Assembly (NCBI GenBank): GCA_038204505.1
Contig: JBBRCV010000038.1
Location: forward strand, 1-28,564
From: Timaviella sp038204505
GTDB lineage: Bacteria; Cyanobacteriota; Cyanobacteriia; Elainellales; Elainellaceae
Length of the DNA: 28,564 nt
Direction of reading: 5' to 3'
The position numbers were made by a program, and so were the translations under genes. The notes beneath the pieces are model-generated. The model ran no database searches, was not told where the DNA came from, and saw only the letters and a list, made by a program, of their open reading frames with translations. Below, in pieces: positions 1 to 7,514 of the stretch (the stretch's first letter is position 1; each line of letters begins with the position of its first letter).

Positions 1-2
1 TG

Positions 3-59
3 ATTGAGGACTGGATAGATAGACTGCCTAATCCACCCAAGTCTGACTCTGCCCATTAG
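3..59 (+). CDS. possible 3' end of a gene entering from the left edge
   Basis: One plus-strand frame is open from the window edge to a TAG at 57-59 and reads IEDWIDRLPNPPKSDSAH. The composition is protein-like, but 18 residues are too few to identify a family. The stop codon lies in the loop of a perfect 6-bp hairpin (51-56 with 61-66), which could end its transcript. It would be convergent with the racemase. This could be chance. Confidence 0.25.
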   Translation: MEDWIDRLPNPPKSDSAH

Positions 60-122
60 CATGGGCGCGAGAGGGTTTGCTACATCCCACGCTTAAAAGA
101 CGTGGGTTTTGCTCCCCTCTCG
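51..122. repeat. nested stem-loops resembling an IS200/IS605 end or relic
   Basis: There are three stems. GCCCAT (51-56) pairs with ATGGGC (61-66) across a 4-base loop. CGAGAGGG (68-75) pairs with CCCTCTCG (115-122). Inside the latter, CCCACG (86-91) pairs with CGTGGG (101-106). The inner segment, CATCCCACGCTTAAAAGACG, looks like the hairpins at the ends of cyanobacterial IS200/IS605 elements, by memory of such ends. No transposase is beside it, so it would be a relic. It overlaps the last codons of the racemase gene. Confidence 0.45.
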
Positions 123-832
123 AACTCTCCTACCCTATAAGATTTGGACGTTGGATATGCCAAGTCACCCACCTTGCTGGTTCCTAGCCCTAGCCCGACC
201 AACAGTTCCACGAATTTAACCGCTACACTGACTCCATCAATGACTGGAATTCCTAATTCTTGACTTAGTTGAGCGGGTAAATCAGCCATGCCACTACAGC
301 CCAGCACGATCGCTCCACAATGATCTTCTTCCAGAGCCAAACGGCACTCCTGTAAAATTGCGGCTCTCGCATCGGTCGTTTCTATACTTAGCACAGGTAA
401 ATCGATCGCCCGAATCTTTTGACAAAATTGCGTCATCCCATAGTTATCAACCAGACGTTGAGCGATCACGCGTGTTCGTCCCAAGGTTGTGACAATGGAA
501 AACCCGGTTGAAATGAAACTGGCAGCGTGCATAGCAGCTTCAGCAATTCCTAGCACCGGACCTTTTGCCAACTCCCTTGCTGCTAGTAGCCCCGGATCAC
601 CAAAGCAAGCAATTACATATCCATCTATACCCTCTGTCTCTCCTTTACGAATTTCGTCCAGCATTCCAACCGTACCCAGGGCTTCATCGTAATGTCCCTC
701 AATTACGGCAGGTCCCGACTGTGGATTACAGGTAATAATCTCGACTCCAGGGCTAGCAACTGATCTGGCAACAGCACCGATCTTTTCAGTCATGCTGGCA
801 GTTGTGTTGGGATTAATGACTTTGATTCTCAT
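80..832 (-). CDS. hydantoin racemase / Asp-Glu racemase family protein
   Basis: Members interconvert D and L forms of 5-substituted hydantoins or related amino-acid derivatives without cofactor, using two cysteines. From the start at 832 (MRIKVINPNTT) the protein has 250 residues, the usual length. Both catalytic cysteines are present, in CFGDPG (Cys76) and LGCSGM (Cys179), close to their positions in characterised hydantoin racemases. The frame stays open 15 codons upstream to 877, but those codons come from a tandem 18-bp duplication (RYEKR/RYG repeat), so 832 is preferred. The family normally ends soon after a TSK-x-G-x-Y segment; here about ten more residues (AKPTSFKRGM) are encoded by the IS-like hairpin. 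It is divergent from the GGCT-like gene. The substrate is inferred from nearby hydantoinase genes; a plain Asp/Glu racemase or maleate isomerase relative is possible. Confidence 0.85.
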   Translation of the reverse strand: MRIKVINPNTTASMTEKIGAVARSVASPGVEIITCNPQSGPAVIEGHYDEALGTVGMLDEIRKGETEGIDGYVIACFGDPGLLAARELAKGPVLGIAEAAMHAASFISTGFSIVTTLGRTRVIAQRLVDNYGMTQFCQKIRAIDLPVLSIETTDARAAILQECRLALEEDHCGAIVLGCSGMADLPAQLSQELGIPVIDGVSVAVKFVELLVGLGLGTSKVGDLAYPTSKSYRVGEFERGAKPTSFKRGM

Positions 833-849
833 AATGACTAATGGCATCC

Positions 850-881
850 CATAACGCACTCTTTTCTCATAACGCACTCTT
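850..881. repeat. 14-bp direct repeat, two copies 18 bp apart
   Basis: CATAACGCACTCTT occurs at 850-863 and 868-881. Two more short duplications lie just downstream: ATGCAAGATGC at 887-897 and 902-912, and AAGAGGGCTTGA at 943-954 and 962-973. The spacer between the racemase and the GGCT-like gene therefore seems to have grown by small tandem duplications. Confidence 0.7.
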
Positions 882-969
882 TAATCATGCAAGATGCAAT
901 GATGCAAGATGCTATCAACACTAGCAGCAACAATAGATGAAAAAGAGGGCTTGAGATCAAGAAGAGGGC

Positions 970-998
970 TTGAATTTTCGTACCAGTTTATGTATCAA
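970..998 (+). promoter_or_regulatory. predicted promoter of the GGCT-like gene
   Basis: A TTGAAT -35 box at 970-975 is followed after 17 bases by TATCAA at 993-998, with a TG just upstream (991-992) as in extended -10 promoters. Transcription would start near 1004-1006, directly on the GntR-type operator. Pattern-based only. Confidence 0.45.
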
Positions 999-1003
999 AT
1001 ATA

Positions 1004-1022
1004 GTATACAAACTTTGTATAC
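1004..1022. promoter_or_regulatory. GntR/FCD-type operator, copy 1
   Basis: GTATACAAACTTTGTATAC is an inverted repeat (GTATACAAA / TTTGTATAC around a central C), and TTGTATACAA at 1015-1024 is itself a palindrome. A 19-bp site differing at three positions lies at 2693-2711 in front of the ABC importer operon. Both sites begin 5-6 bases after a predicted -10 box, a geometry suited to repression. The GntR protein encoded between them is the natural candidate to bind both. Confidence 0.7.
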
Positions 1023-1043
1023 AATCTAAGAGAGAATTGAACC

Positions 1044-1487
1044 ATGACTCATACTACAGTGCAAGATCAACTTTCTGCTGAGCTAACAACTACCAAGCGT
1101 ATCTTTATTTGTGGTTCTGCTCTACAAGGACAACCGGATCACGGCAATCTTGGCAATGCCCAATTTATTCGAGCCGCCAAAACCCGTCCGATTTATCGCC
1201 TTCATGCCGCCCATGACGGTTGGCATCCAGCGATTTATGAAGTAGCTGAAGGGGGTATTACGATTCCCGGCGAAGTATACGAATTAACCCTGGAAGAGTT
1301 TGATGACCTCGCTTCCAACGAACCACCCGATATGTATCCCAGCAATGTCATATTAGAAGATGGCGAAGTGTTGACAGCTTTTTTGTATCCGCGTGAATTG
1401 GTTGAGCAATACAACTGGCCAGATATTTCTGACATTGGTGCATGGGTGGCGTACAAAGCAAGCCTAGCTGAGGCTAGCACTCATTAG
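1044..1487 (+). CDS. gamma-glutamylcyclotransferase-like / allophanate hydrolase C-terminal-domain-like protein
   Basis: A 147-residue protein. FICGSAL (residues 21-27) matches the glycine/serine substrate loop of the GGCT fold (YGSL in classic members). GEVYELTLEEFDDLASNE (76-93) matches the strand-helix carrying the acidic catalytic residue, with Glu93 the likely equivalent. The best-fitting subfamily is the stand-alone relative of the C-terminal domain of allophanate hydrolase (AtzF). Classical GGCT releases 5-oxoproline from gamma-glutamyl compounds, which would suit the oxoprolinase-like HyuAB downstream, but that link is inference. The start at 1044 follows AGAGAG with reasonable spacing. 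It has its own promoter, operator and terminator and is probably monocistronic. The substrate is unknown. Confidence 0.75.
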   Translation: MTHTTVQDQLSAELTTTKRIFICGSALQGQPDHGNLGNAQFIRAAKTRPIYRLHAAHDGWHPAIYEVAEGGITIPGEVYELTLEEFDDLASNEPPDMYPSNVILEDGEVLTAFLYPRELVEQYNWPDISDIGAWVAYKASLAEASTH

Positions 1488-1514
1488 TTTGGTGCATAGA
1501 CCGCGATCGCCAAT

Positions 1515-1562
1515 GGCAGACAGCCTCCAGCAAAGGGTAGGCATCTGCCTGCCTGCTTTTTT
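1515..1562 (+). terminator. probable intrinsic terminator of the GGCT-like gene
   Basis: GGCAGACAGCCT (1515-1526) can pair with AGGCATCTGCC (1539-1549) with a small bulge. Further GC-rich sequence and a run of six T follow at 1557-1562. It lies 28 bases after the stop codon at 1485-1487. Confidence 0.5.
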
Positions 1563-1588
1563 AAAGATTTCTATTAATTAAATTACCT

Positions 1589-1650
1589 CAGTGGGACAGG
1601 CATCTTGCCTGCATATGGCTTTCAATGCAGGCAAGATGCCTGCCCCACTG
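1589..1650. repeat. palindromic dispersed repeat (GGCAGGCATCTTGCCTGC type)
   Basis: The arms 1589-1614 and 1625-1650 are inverted copies matching at 25 of 26 positions, around a 10-base loop. The core GGCAGGCATCTTGCCTGC, itself nearly self-complementary, is a motif I recall as highly repeated in filamentous cyanobacterial genomes. It sits between the convergent GGCT-like and GntR genes, where it could terminate transcription on both strands. A related shorter segment lies just before it, at about 1539-1555. Confidence 0.75.
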
Positions 1651-1674
1651 GTAAATTCTGATTCAGAAATCTCC

Positions 1675-2457
1675 TTAAGAGATTGAAGGAATCCTAGCGT
1701 TTAGTAGATCGGTTAAGCTGGCTGGTTTTTGCAGCGAGGCACGGGAATTTAGGGCTTTCTCAATGCCATCTAGATGGCGCATCGCGGCTGCAACGGCGGC
1801 TTCTTCATCGCCGGATGCAATGTATTCTAAAATTTCGCTGTGTTCGTCTTTGGTGCAGATAGGCATACTTTTAACTTCGTAAAAGAATGCCAAGGAAGCT
1901 TGGGGCACTAGCTCTTTTAAAAACCTGCCCAGAAATCTATTCCGACACAAATCGGCAAGCTGCATGTGAAAGTGAGCAGATAATAATGTCAAGCGAGGAA
2001 TATCTTGTGCTCCGCAGGCTTGCCGCTCTTCTGTAACTAGTTTTTTTAGAACTGCGATTTGTTTTCGAGTAATTGTCTTGGTCACATCTCGCACGATCGC
2101 CGCTTCGGTAAGCCGCCATGCTTCGTAAATTTGCTTTGACTCTTCAAGCGAAAGACTAGATACAAATGCACCCCGATTAGGTTCTAACTTAACCAGGCGA
2201 TCGTGCGCTAACCGTTGCAGCACCTGCCGGATGATGGTGCGGCTGACACCATAATATTCTGCCAGGAGGCTTTCACCCAGCTTCGTTTTCGGCGGCAGCC
2301 GACGCTCTAGGATGGAATTGTAAAGTTCCATGTAGATAACCTCCTCAGTTGGCTTTGAGTTGGATTGAGCGGACGATGATGCAGCGTGCATAGATGAGTT
2401 GACTTCTAGCGGGGAATTTGTACAATTGCGAGATGAATTAGAGGAAGATGATGACAT
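1675..2457 (-). CDS. GntR-family transcriptional regulator, FCD (FadR/VanR) subfamily
   Basis: A winged helix-turn-helix (GESLLAEYYGVSRTIIRQVLQRL, GntR signature, split here: GESLLAEYYGVSR then TIIRQVLQRL) is followed by an all-helical FCD effector domain. The FCD histidines are visible in HFHMQLA, EHSEIL and MRHLDG, with an Asp in VRDVTK, so a metal or carboxylate effector site looks intact. The start is uncertain. TTG at 2535 gives 286 residues, ATG at 2457 gives 260 with a serine-rich N-terminus, and ATG at 2331 gives 218, the usual family size. A strong AGGAGG lies 7 bases before 2331, but that start would trim the first wHTH helix. It is divergent from the ABC operon and lies between two matching operators, so it probably represses (or activates) both targets in response to a hydantoin, cyclic amide or amino acid. 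The ligand is inferred. Confidence 0.9.
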   Translation of the reverse strand: MSSSSSNSSRNCTNSPLEVNSSMHAASSSAQSNSKPTEEVIYMELYNSILERRLPPKTKLGESLLAEYYGVSRTIIRQVLQRLAHDRLVKLEPNRGAFVSSLSLEESKQIYEAWRLTEAAIVRDVTKTITRKQIAVLKKLVTEERQACGAQDIPRLTLLSAHFHMQLADLCRNRFLGRFLKELVPQASLAFFYEVKSMPICTKDEHSEILEYIASGDEEAAVAAAMRHLDGIEKALNSRASLQKPASLTDLLNARIPSIS

Positions 2458-2582
2458 AATCTCGTCTCTTATAGCTATATTAGCCGCCAAAAACGACAAA
2501 TTGTGATCATCTTGTTCTAGATCATTTCGATTCAAAATTTCCGTTCTTAGTGAACTGCTAATTGCTGAAAAAGCTTGAAAGA

Positions 2583-2604
2583 AGACCTATTGAAGACCTA
2601 TTGA
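2583..2604. repeat. 11-bp tandem repeat, two copies
   Basis: AGACCTATTGA at 2583-2593 is immediately repeated at 2594-2604 in the spacer between the GntR gene and the ABC operon. No function is apparent. The rest of 2536-2961 holds the operator and promoter and no convincing gene. Confidence 0.6.
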
Positions 2605-2657
2605 ACTAGATGCGATCGCCCTGATTGTTCTCTATGCTCCTGATCAAAATCATTGAA

Positions 2658-2686
2658 TTGTATCTAGAAACACCTTTTGGTAGTTA
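2658..2686 (+). promoter_or_regulatory. predicted promoter of the PotABCD-like operon
   Basis: TTGTAT (2658-2663), 17 bases, then TAGTTA (2681-2686). The -10 box is weak. The support is that the operator then starts six bases further on, the same layout as at the GGCT-like gene. The leader to the first start codon would be about 265 bases. Confidence 0.35.
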
Positions 2687-2692
2687 AAAGTC

Positions 2693-2711
2693 GTGTACAA
2701 AAGTTGTATAC
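2693..2711. promoter_or_regulatory. GntR/FCD-type operator, copy 2
   Basis: GTGTACAAAAGTTGTATAC matches the site at 1004-1022 at 16 of 19 positions, and both continue into an identical TTGTATACAAT. It lies in the divergent spacer of the GntR gene and the ABC operon, so it may also serve autoregulation. Confidence 0.7.
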
Positions 2712-2961
2712 AATTATCGTTCACAATTCAGCGTAGGTACTCTGTAGACTGTATCAAAAATATCAGTTTCAGAATCTCTTTGGGTCTAATAGTTAACTAT
2801 CTAGTTCAATAAGAAATCTCCTGGGAGTATGTTGACAAATGTGCAGAAATTTCGATAAACCTCGTCAGGCATTGTTCCAGCTAGTCTAAAGCATTCATTC
2901 AGTGATCTTCACTGAGTTCATCAGGTTTCATAACATCCATTCTTCTCATGCAGGAGCAATC

Positions 2962-4161
2962 ATGACCATTGATGCCGGAAGAAAAACGATTGAAGTAAAC
3001 AGACCTGTCCCATCTTCTGCCACTAATATTCAGCAAGCTTTAGCACAAGCCGCCGCTGGGGTAGCTCTACGATCGGTCACCAAAAAATATGGTTCCGTGA
3101 TAGCTGTTGAAAACGTTACGCTCGATATTCCGGCTGGCAAGTACTGTTGTCTTCTGGGTCCGAGTGGTTGCGGTAAAACGACTGTGCTCAGAATGATTGC
3201 TGGACACGAAGATATTACTAGCGGCGATATTCTGATTGGCGATAAGCGGGTCAATGATTTGCCAGCCGCCAAACGCAGCACTTCCATGATGTTTCAAAGC
3301 TATGCGCTGTTTCCCCACAAAACCATTTGGGAAAACATTGACTTTGGCTTGAAAATGCAGAACGTGCCGCAGGCAGAACGTCACGCTCGTGTCGGAGAGA
3401 TCTTAGAAATGATTGGTCTCACTCACACTGCCGATCGCAAACCTACCCAACTCAGCGGCGGACAGCAACAACGAATTGCTCTAGCCCGCGCCCTCGTCAC
3501 CCGCCCCCAAGTGCTCATGCTAGATGAACCTCTTAGCGCTTTAGATGAAAATCTACGGGTACGAATGCGAACTGAACTCCGCAAGATTCAAAAGCAATTC
3601 GGTCTAACGTTCATTCAAGTAACGCACCATGTGGAAGAAGCCTTCTCTCTATCTGACATGGTAGTTGTCATGACTCACGGGCGACTTGATCAAATTGCCA
3701 CTCCAGATGAATTATATAATCGTCCTGGCTCTCAATTTGTTGCTAAGTTCATGGGCGACAACAATATTTTCACTGGAAAAGTGAAGAACGTGATCAACGA
3801 CGCTGAGTTAGATGTGGTGCAGCTAGAAGTAGAGGGTTTTGGTATCCTTTATTGCCGAGGCTACTCTAGCCCAGTCGGAACAGAAGCAGCTTGCTCAGTT
3901 CGTCCTGACTTACTTCATGTAGAAGCTTATAATCCAGACGTTGCAGCCGAATCAACGCTAGCAGGAAACCAGGTCGTCGCTCGAATTACTGCTGTAGAAA
4001 TGACTGGGTATGTGACGCGAGTTTCGTTAATGGCTGAGGCAACTGGACAGGAACTGCTCTATAAAGCTCGCACGAATGACTGGAATCGTGATTTTTTGAG
4101 CGAAGGGCAGTTGGTTGTTCTCAGTTGGTCAAAAGATGATTGCGTTTTTCTTCCTTACTAG
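2962..4161 (+). CDS. ABC transporter ATP-binding protein, PotA/spermidine-putrescine-like
   Basis: Energises a PotABCD-type importer. From the start at 2962 (399 residues) it has Walker A GPSGCGKT (66-73), signature LSGGQQQ (164-170), Walker B LMLDEP (185-190) and an H-loop histidine in VTHHVEE (212). A C-terminal region of about 150 residues fits TOBE-type regulatory domains. The 2962 start has AGGAG six bases upstream; an in-frame ATG at 2902 would add 20 unconvincing residues. It is the first gene of an operon with the binding protein and two permeases. The family covers polyamines, iron, thiamine, phosphonates and other small solutes. Here the neighbouring racemase and HyuAB suggest a cyclic amide, hydantoin or amino-acid derivative. 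Confidence 0.92.
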   Translation: MTIDAGRKTIEVNRPVPSSATNIQQALAQAAAGVALRSVTKKYGSVIAVENVTLDIPAGKYCCLLGPSGCGKTTVLRMIAGHEDITSGDILIGDKRVNDLPAAKRSTSMMFQSYALFPHKTIWENIDFGLKMQNVPQAERHARVGEILEMIGLTHTADRKPTQLSGGQQQRIALARALVTRPQVLMLDEPLSALDENLRVRMRTELRKIQKQFGLTFIQVTHHVEEAFSLSDMVVVMTHGRLDQIATPDELYNRPGSQFVAKFMGDNNIFTGKVKNVINDAELDVVQLEVEGFGILYCRGYSSPVGTEAACSVRPDLLHVEAYNPDVAAESTLAGNQVVARITAVEMTGYVTRVSLMAEATGQELLYKARTNDWNRDFLSEGQLVVLSWSKDDCVFLPY

Positions 4162-4220
4162 CAGCGCACTCTATAGATTTCTCTCGTTATCCCTATTGTA
4201 TTTTGTGAGCTTTAATACCA

Positions 4221-5525
4221 ATGTCAAAGATTAGTCGCCGTCAAGTTATCAGAACCGGACTCGCCGCTGGAGCGATGGTTGCAGCAGTAAGCTGTAGTCC
4301 TAAGAAGGAAGCTTCGAGTGGAGTAGGTGCTCCAGGTGTGATTACCAATTCTTATAAGGATGTCACCCTCCGGTTTATCGGCACCGGAGTTGCTCAAAGT
4401 AAGGAGATTAAAGCGCAAGCCGAGAAAGATTTGGGTTTCAAGATTCAACTGCGGGCGCTGGGCACGGAAGAAAATAACCAGATTGCCATTACCCAGCCTA
4501 AGCAATACGACATTTTTGATGGTGAATATTTCAGTTTGCCCCTGGTGTATCCATCCGGGAACCTGCAACCGATCGATGTGCGAAAGATCAAAAACTGGGA
4601 CAAAATCGTTCCCTACTTCACGACGGGTAAGTTTGGCGAAACTGCGAGGGTGAACTCTTCCCAGGGTACAGCTCCATTCAGAGTGATGTATGTCAAAGAC
4701 AAAGATTCTAAAGAGTTTTCACCGACTGCGACAGACTGGGCAACGTTAATCCCATTTCAATACAACGCTGACACGTTAGGCTACCGACCTGATTTAACGG
4801 GTAGAAAAATTGAATCCTGGGCAGAAATGCTCGATCCAAAATTCAAAGGCAAAACTGCACTGCTAGATATTCCGTCGATCGGGATTATGGATGCCGCCAT
4901 GATCGTAGAAGCAGCAGGCATGATGAAGTTTGGTGACAAGGGCAACATGACCAAGGCGGAACTCGATAAAGTCACCGATATGCTGATCAAGCTCAAGAAA
5001 GATGGGCAGTTCCGAGCATTTTGGAAAAACTTTGATGAGTCTGTCAACCTGATGGCATCTGGGGAAGTGGCGCTGCAATCAATGTGGTCGCCTGCGGTCA
5101 CTGCTGTCAAAGCAAGAGGAATCGAATGTATCTACGCTCCCCTCAAAGAAGGGTATCGCGGTTGGGGCGGTGGTATTGGAGTTTCTAGAAACTTGGAGGG
5201 TGTTTCTCTGGATGCGGCATACGAGTATCTCAACTGGATGTTAGATGGCTGGATGGGCGGGTTTTTGGCTCGTCAAGGTTATTACAGCGCTGCCCCAGAG
5301 ACCGCTCGTAAATTTATGAAGCCAGAGGAGTGGGATTTCTGGTACGAAGGCAAACCAGCGACGACCGATATCATTGACCCGTTTGGCAAAAAGATTGAAT
5401 CGAAGGGTGCAGTGCGCGATGGTGGCTCCTTTAAGGAACGCTTTGCCAACATTGTTTGCTGGAACTCAGTCATGGATGAGCAAACCTATTTGGTTCAGAA
5501 GTGGAACGAATTTGTAGCAGCTTAG
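4221..5525 (+). CDS. extracytoplasmic substrate-binding lipoprotein, PotD-like
   Basis: Binding protein of the importer, 434 residues. The N-terminus combines a twin-arginine motif (SRRQVIR, residues 5-11) with a lipobox ending in Cys25 (AAVSC), so it is probably TAT-exported and lipid-anchored. The mature part has the size and layout of the PotD/extracellular solute-binding family 1 group. Ligand residues of true polyamine binders cannot be assigned by eye. It follows the ATPase by about 60 bases, and a perfect hairpin separates it from the permeases, as is common where the binding protein must be made in excess. Confidence 0.88.
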   Translation: MSKISRRQVIRTGLAAGAMVAAVSCSPKKEASSGVGAPGVITNSYKDVTLRFIGTGVAQSKEIKAQAEKDLGFKIQLRALGTEENNQIAITQPKQYDIFDGEYFSLPLVYPSGNLQPIDVRKIKNWDKIVPYFTTGKFGETARVNSSQGTAPFRVMYVKDKDSKEFSPTATDWATLIPFQYNADTLGYRPDLTGRKIESWAEMLDPKFKGKTALLDIPSIGIMDAAMIVEAAGMMKFGDKGNMTKAELDKVTDMLIKLKKDGQFRAFWKNFDESVNLMASGEVALQSMWSPAVTAVKARGIECIYAPLKEGYRGWGGGIGVSRNLEGVSLDAAYEYLNWMLDGWMGGFLARQGYYSAAPETARKFMKPEEWDFWYEGKPATTDIIDPFGKKIESKGAVRDGGSFKERFANIVCWNSVMDEQTYLVQKWNEFVAA

Positions 5526-5543
5526 ACCCTTAACGATCTGATC

Positions 5544-5561
5544 GCAAGGGTCATCCCTTGC
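5544..5561 (+). promoter_or_regulatory. intercistronic hairpin between binding protein and permease genes
   Basis: GCAAGGG and CCCTTGC form a perfect 7-bp stem with the 4-base loop TCAT. An alternative, exclusive stem pairs GACCCTT (5525-5531) with AAGGGTC (5546-5552). There is no T tract, so mRNA stabilisation or attenuation is more likely than termination. Confidence 0.5.
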
Positions 5562-5589
5562 TCTAATCCCACAGCCAAGCTTAAACACC

Positions 5590-6504
5590 ATGACAGCTAC
5601 TCCAAACCTCCCCACGCCTCTACAGCCAGCGCGTTCCAGTCGAACAAAACCGTTTAACTGGAAAGCGTTCCAACCCTACCTGCTGGTATCACCGCAAACG
5701 ATCGTTCTGCTGCTGTTTTTGGTGTTGCCGATCGCCGCAATCATCATCGTCAGCTTCTGGAATTTTAATGGCTATGCCATGATTCCTGGCTTTACGTTGG
5801 CAAATTACCTCACGGTTTTTACCTCCAAAGTCACGTTTGCAACTTATCTCAATACGTTTAAGTTTACGATAGTTGTTTGGCTCATCTGTTTTCTCATTGG
5901 TTATCCCGTCGCCTATTTTCTATCGTTCCACGTTAAGAATCCTAAGTGGCAAACGATTCTGTTTGTGATTTGTACTGTCCCGTTCTTAACCTCAAATATT
6001 ATTCGGATGATTTCCTGGATTCCCTTCTTGGGACGGGAAGGGCTGCTGAACCAGGCATTAATGGGACTACATCTAACCGATAAACCCATTGAAATGTTTC
6101 TCTTTTCCGACTTCTCGGTGATTTTGGCGATGGTGCATCTCTATGCATTGTTTATGGTGGCACCCATTTTCAATAGCATGATGCGAATTGATCGAGCGCT
6201 GGTCTCTGCGGCTGAAGATGCAGGCGCTTCGCCTTTTCAAATTCAGAAGGAAATTATCCTGCCATTGTCCGCTTCAGGAATTGCGATCGGCACCATTTTT
6301 ATCATCACGTTGGTGATGGGAGAGTTTGCTACGGTGCGCCTAATGGGTGGTGGACAGGTGGCATCGGTGGGGAACTTGATCAAGAACCAGATTGGTAGTT
6401 TGCAATATCCCCTTGCTGCGGCGAACGCAGTGATCCTGCTCATCATTACGCTGATTCTGGTGTCTGCTATTTTGCGCGTGGTTGATATCCGTAAAGAACT
6501 ATAA
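5590..6504 (+). CDS. ABC transporter permease, PotB-like
   Basis: An inner-membrane subunit of 304 residues. It has about six hydrophobic segments, beginning with VLLLFLVLPIAAIIIVSF near residue 40. The cytoplasmic EAA loop that docks on the ATPase is visible as SAAEDAGASPFQIQKEIILP around residues 200-220. The N-terminal 25 residues are proline-rich and polar. The next permease gene starts 8 bases after its stop, and that gene's Shine-Dalgarno sequence overlaps this stop codon, indicating coupled translation. Confidence 0.92.
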   Translation: MTATPNLPTPLQPARSSRTKPFNWKAFQPYLLVSPQTIVLLLFLVLPIAAIIIVSFWNFNGYAMIPGFTLANYLTVFTSKVTFATYLNTFKFTIVVWLICFLIGYPVAYFLSFHVKNPKWQTILFVICTVPFLTSNIIRMISWIPFLGREGLLNQALMGLHLTDKPIEMFLFSDFSVILAMVHLYALFMVAPIFNSMMRIDRALVSAAEDAGASPFQIQKEIILPLSASGIAIGTIFIITLVMGEFATVRLMGGGQVASVGNLIKNQIGSLQYPLAAANAVILLIITLILVSAILRVVDIRKEL

Positions 6505-6511
6505 GGGAGTT

Positions 6512-7339
6512 ATGGAAAAGAAGAAACGCCCATTATCTTATTATTTGCTGGCAGGGTTCTTTGGATTGTTTGTCTTGTTTCTCTACGGTCCTATGTCTGC
6601 AATTTTCATCCTGTCATTGCAGGGACCTGAAGGCAATTTAACCTTTCCAATGAAAGGATTTGGCTTTACGTGGATGCAATCTGTATTTGAGGAGCAACGG
6701 GTTGGAAACTTTGTTGATGCCTTCTGGCGATCGCTCTGGCTAGGGTTGATTGTCATGGTATTAACCGTCATTTTCAGCCTCATGTCAGGGATGGCGTTTC
6801 GCAGTCGCTTCAAAGGATCAAATTTGATTTTTTACCTCACTATTTCTAGCCTGATTGTTCCTAGCATTTTAATTTCATTAGGGATTGCGGTTGTATTTAA
6901 CCTGGCGGGTTTAGAAAACGCCTGGTATACCTCGGCATTGGGGGCGCATCTTACCTGGACAATCCCGTTTGCCTTCTTAATTATGCTAGGGATTTTTGGA
7001 CGGTTTAACCCAGCTTATGAAGAAGCCTCTCGTGATCTGGGTGCTAACGATATCACCACATTTTGGCAGATTGTTTTTCCTCTGATTGCCTCTAGTGTTC
7101 TGGGTGTAGCACTGCTAAGTTTTACGTTGTCATACGACGAGTTCACGCGCACTTCTCTAGCATCGGGCGACACGAATACCCTTCCTCTAGAAATCTTTGG
7201 AATGACCACCAATGTTACGTCTCCTGCCATATATGCTCTGGGTACTCTAACCACTATTTTTTCGTTTGCATTAATTGCTCTAACTCTATTTACAGTTAAC
7301 TATTTAGCAGATCGCCAGAAGAAACCAGTGCATAAGTAG
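6512..7339 (+). CDS. ABC transporter permease, PotC-like
   Basis: Second inner-membrane subunit, 275 residues from the ATG at 6512, which follows AAGGGAG with good spacing. A TTG at 6482 in the same frame would overlap the previous gene and is less likely. It has about six membrane segments, and the EAA loop reads YEEASRDLGANDITTFWQIV. The lysine-rich N-terminus (MEKKKRP) and C-terminus (RQKKPVHK) fit cytoplasmic ends. It is the last transport gene before the stem-loop at 7426-7478. Confidence 0.92.
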   Translation: MEKKKRPLSYYLLAGFFGLFVLFLYGPMSAIFILSLQGPEGNLTFPMKGFGFTWMQSVFEEQRVGNFVDAFWRSLWLGLIVMVLTVIFSLMSGMAFRSRFKGSNLIFYLTISSLIVPSILISLGIAVVFNLAGLENAWYTSALGAHLTWTIPFAFLIMLGIFGRFNPAYEEASRDLGANDITTFWQIVFPLIASSVLGVALLSFTLSYDEFTRTSLASGDTNTLPLEIFGMTTNVTSPAIYALGTLTTIFSFALIALTLFTVNYLADRQKKPVHK

Positions 7340-7425
7340 GCATTCCAGAGTCCTCGCCGTAGCTCAGTACCAGTGCTATTGACAGCTATACCTGCGATCG
7401 CTTCCTGCACTTTTGCAATACAAAA

Positions 7426-7478
7426 CAAAAACTACAGATGGAGGTTCTGCACTTTGTGCCCTCTATCTGTAGTTTTTG
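7426..7478 (+). terminator. strong stem-loop between the ABC operon and hyuAB (terminator or attenuator)
   Basis: The 18-base arms 7426-7443 and 7461-7478 pair throughout with one G-U wobble. Inside, GCAC (7449-7452) pairs with GTGC (7456-7459) around TTT. A-rich sequence on the left and TTTTTG...TTTTG on the right make it terminator-like in both directions. It ends 36 bases before the hyuAB start, so it either closes the ABC operon and leaves hyuAB to another promoter, or acts as an attenuator limiting hyuAB. Confidence 0.7.
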
Positions 7479-7514
7479 CTTTTGTTAAAGTTAGAGATTA
7501 GGAGTCTTAACGAT

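Noticed and set aside
489..692. 67-codon plus-strand frame in the racemase gene
   Set aside because: Antisense to a clear enzyme, with proline/serine-rich shadow composition.
833..877. upstream extension of the racemase
   Set aside because: The extra codons come from a tandem duplication, and the shorter start places both cysteines at the expected positions.
7476..7514. TTG start giving a longer HyuAB
   Set aside because: It falls inside the stem-loop and lacks a ribosome site; the ATG at 7515 has AGGAG.
7340..7514. riboswitch before hyuAB
   Set aside because: It is a single simple stem-loop with no conserved multi-helix core that I recognise.
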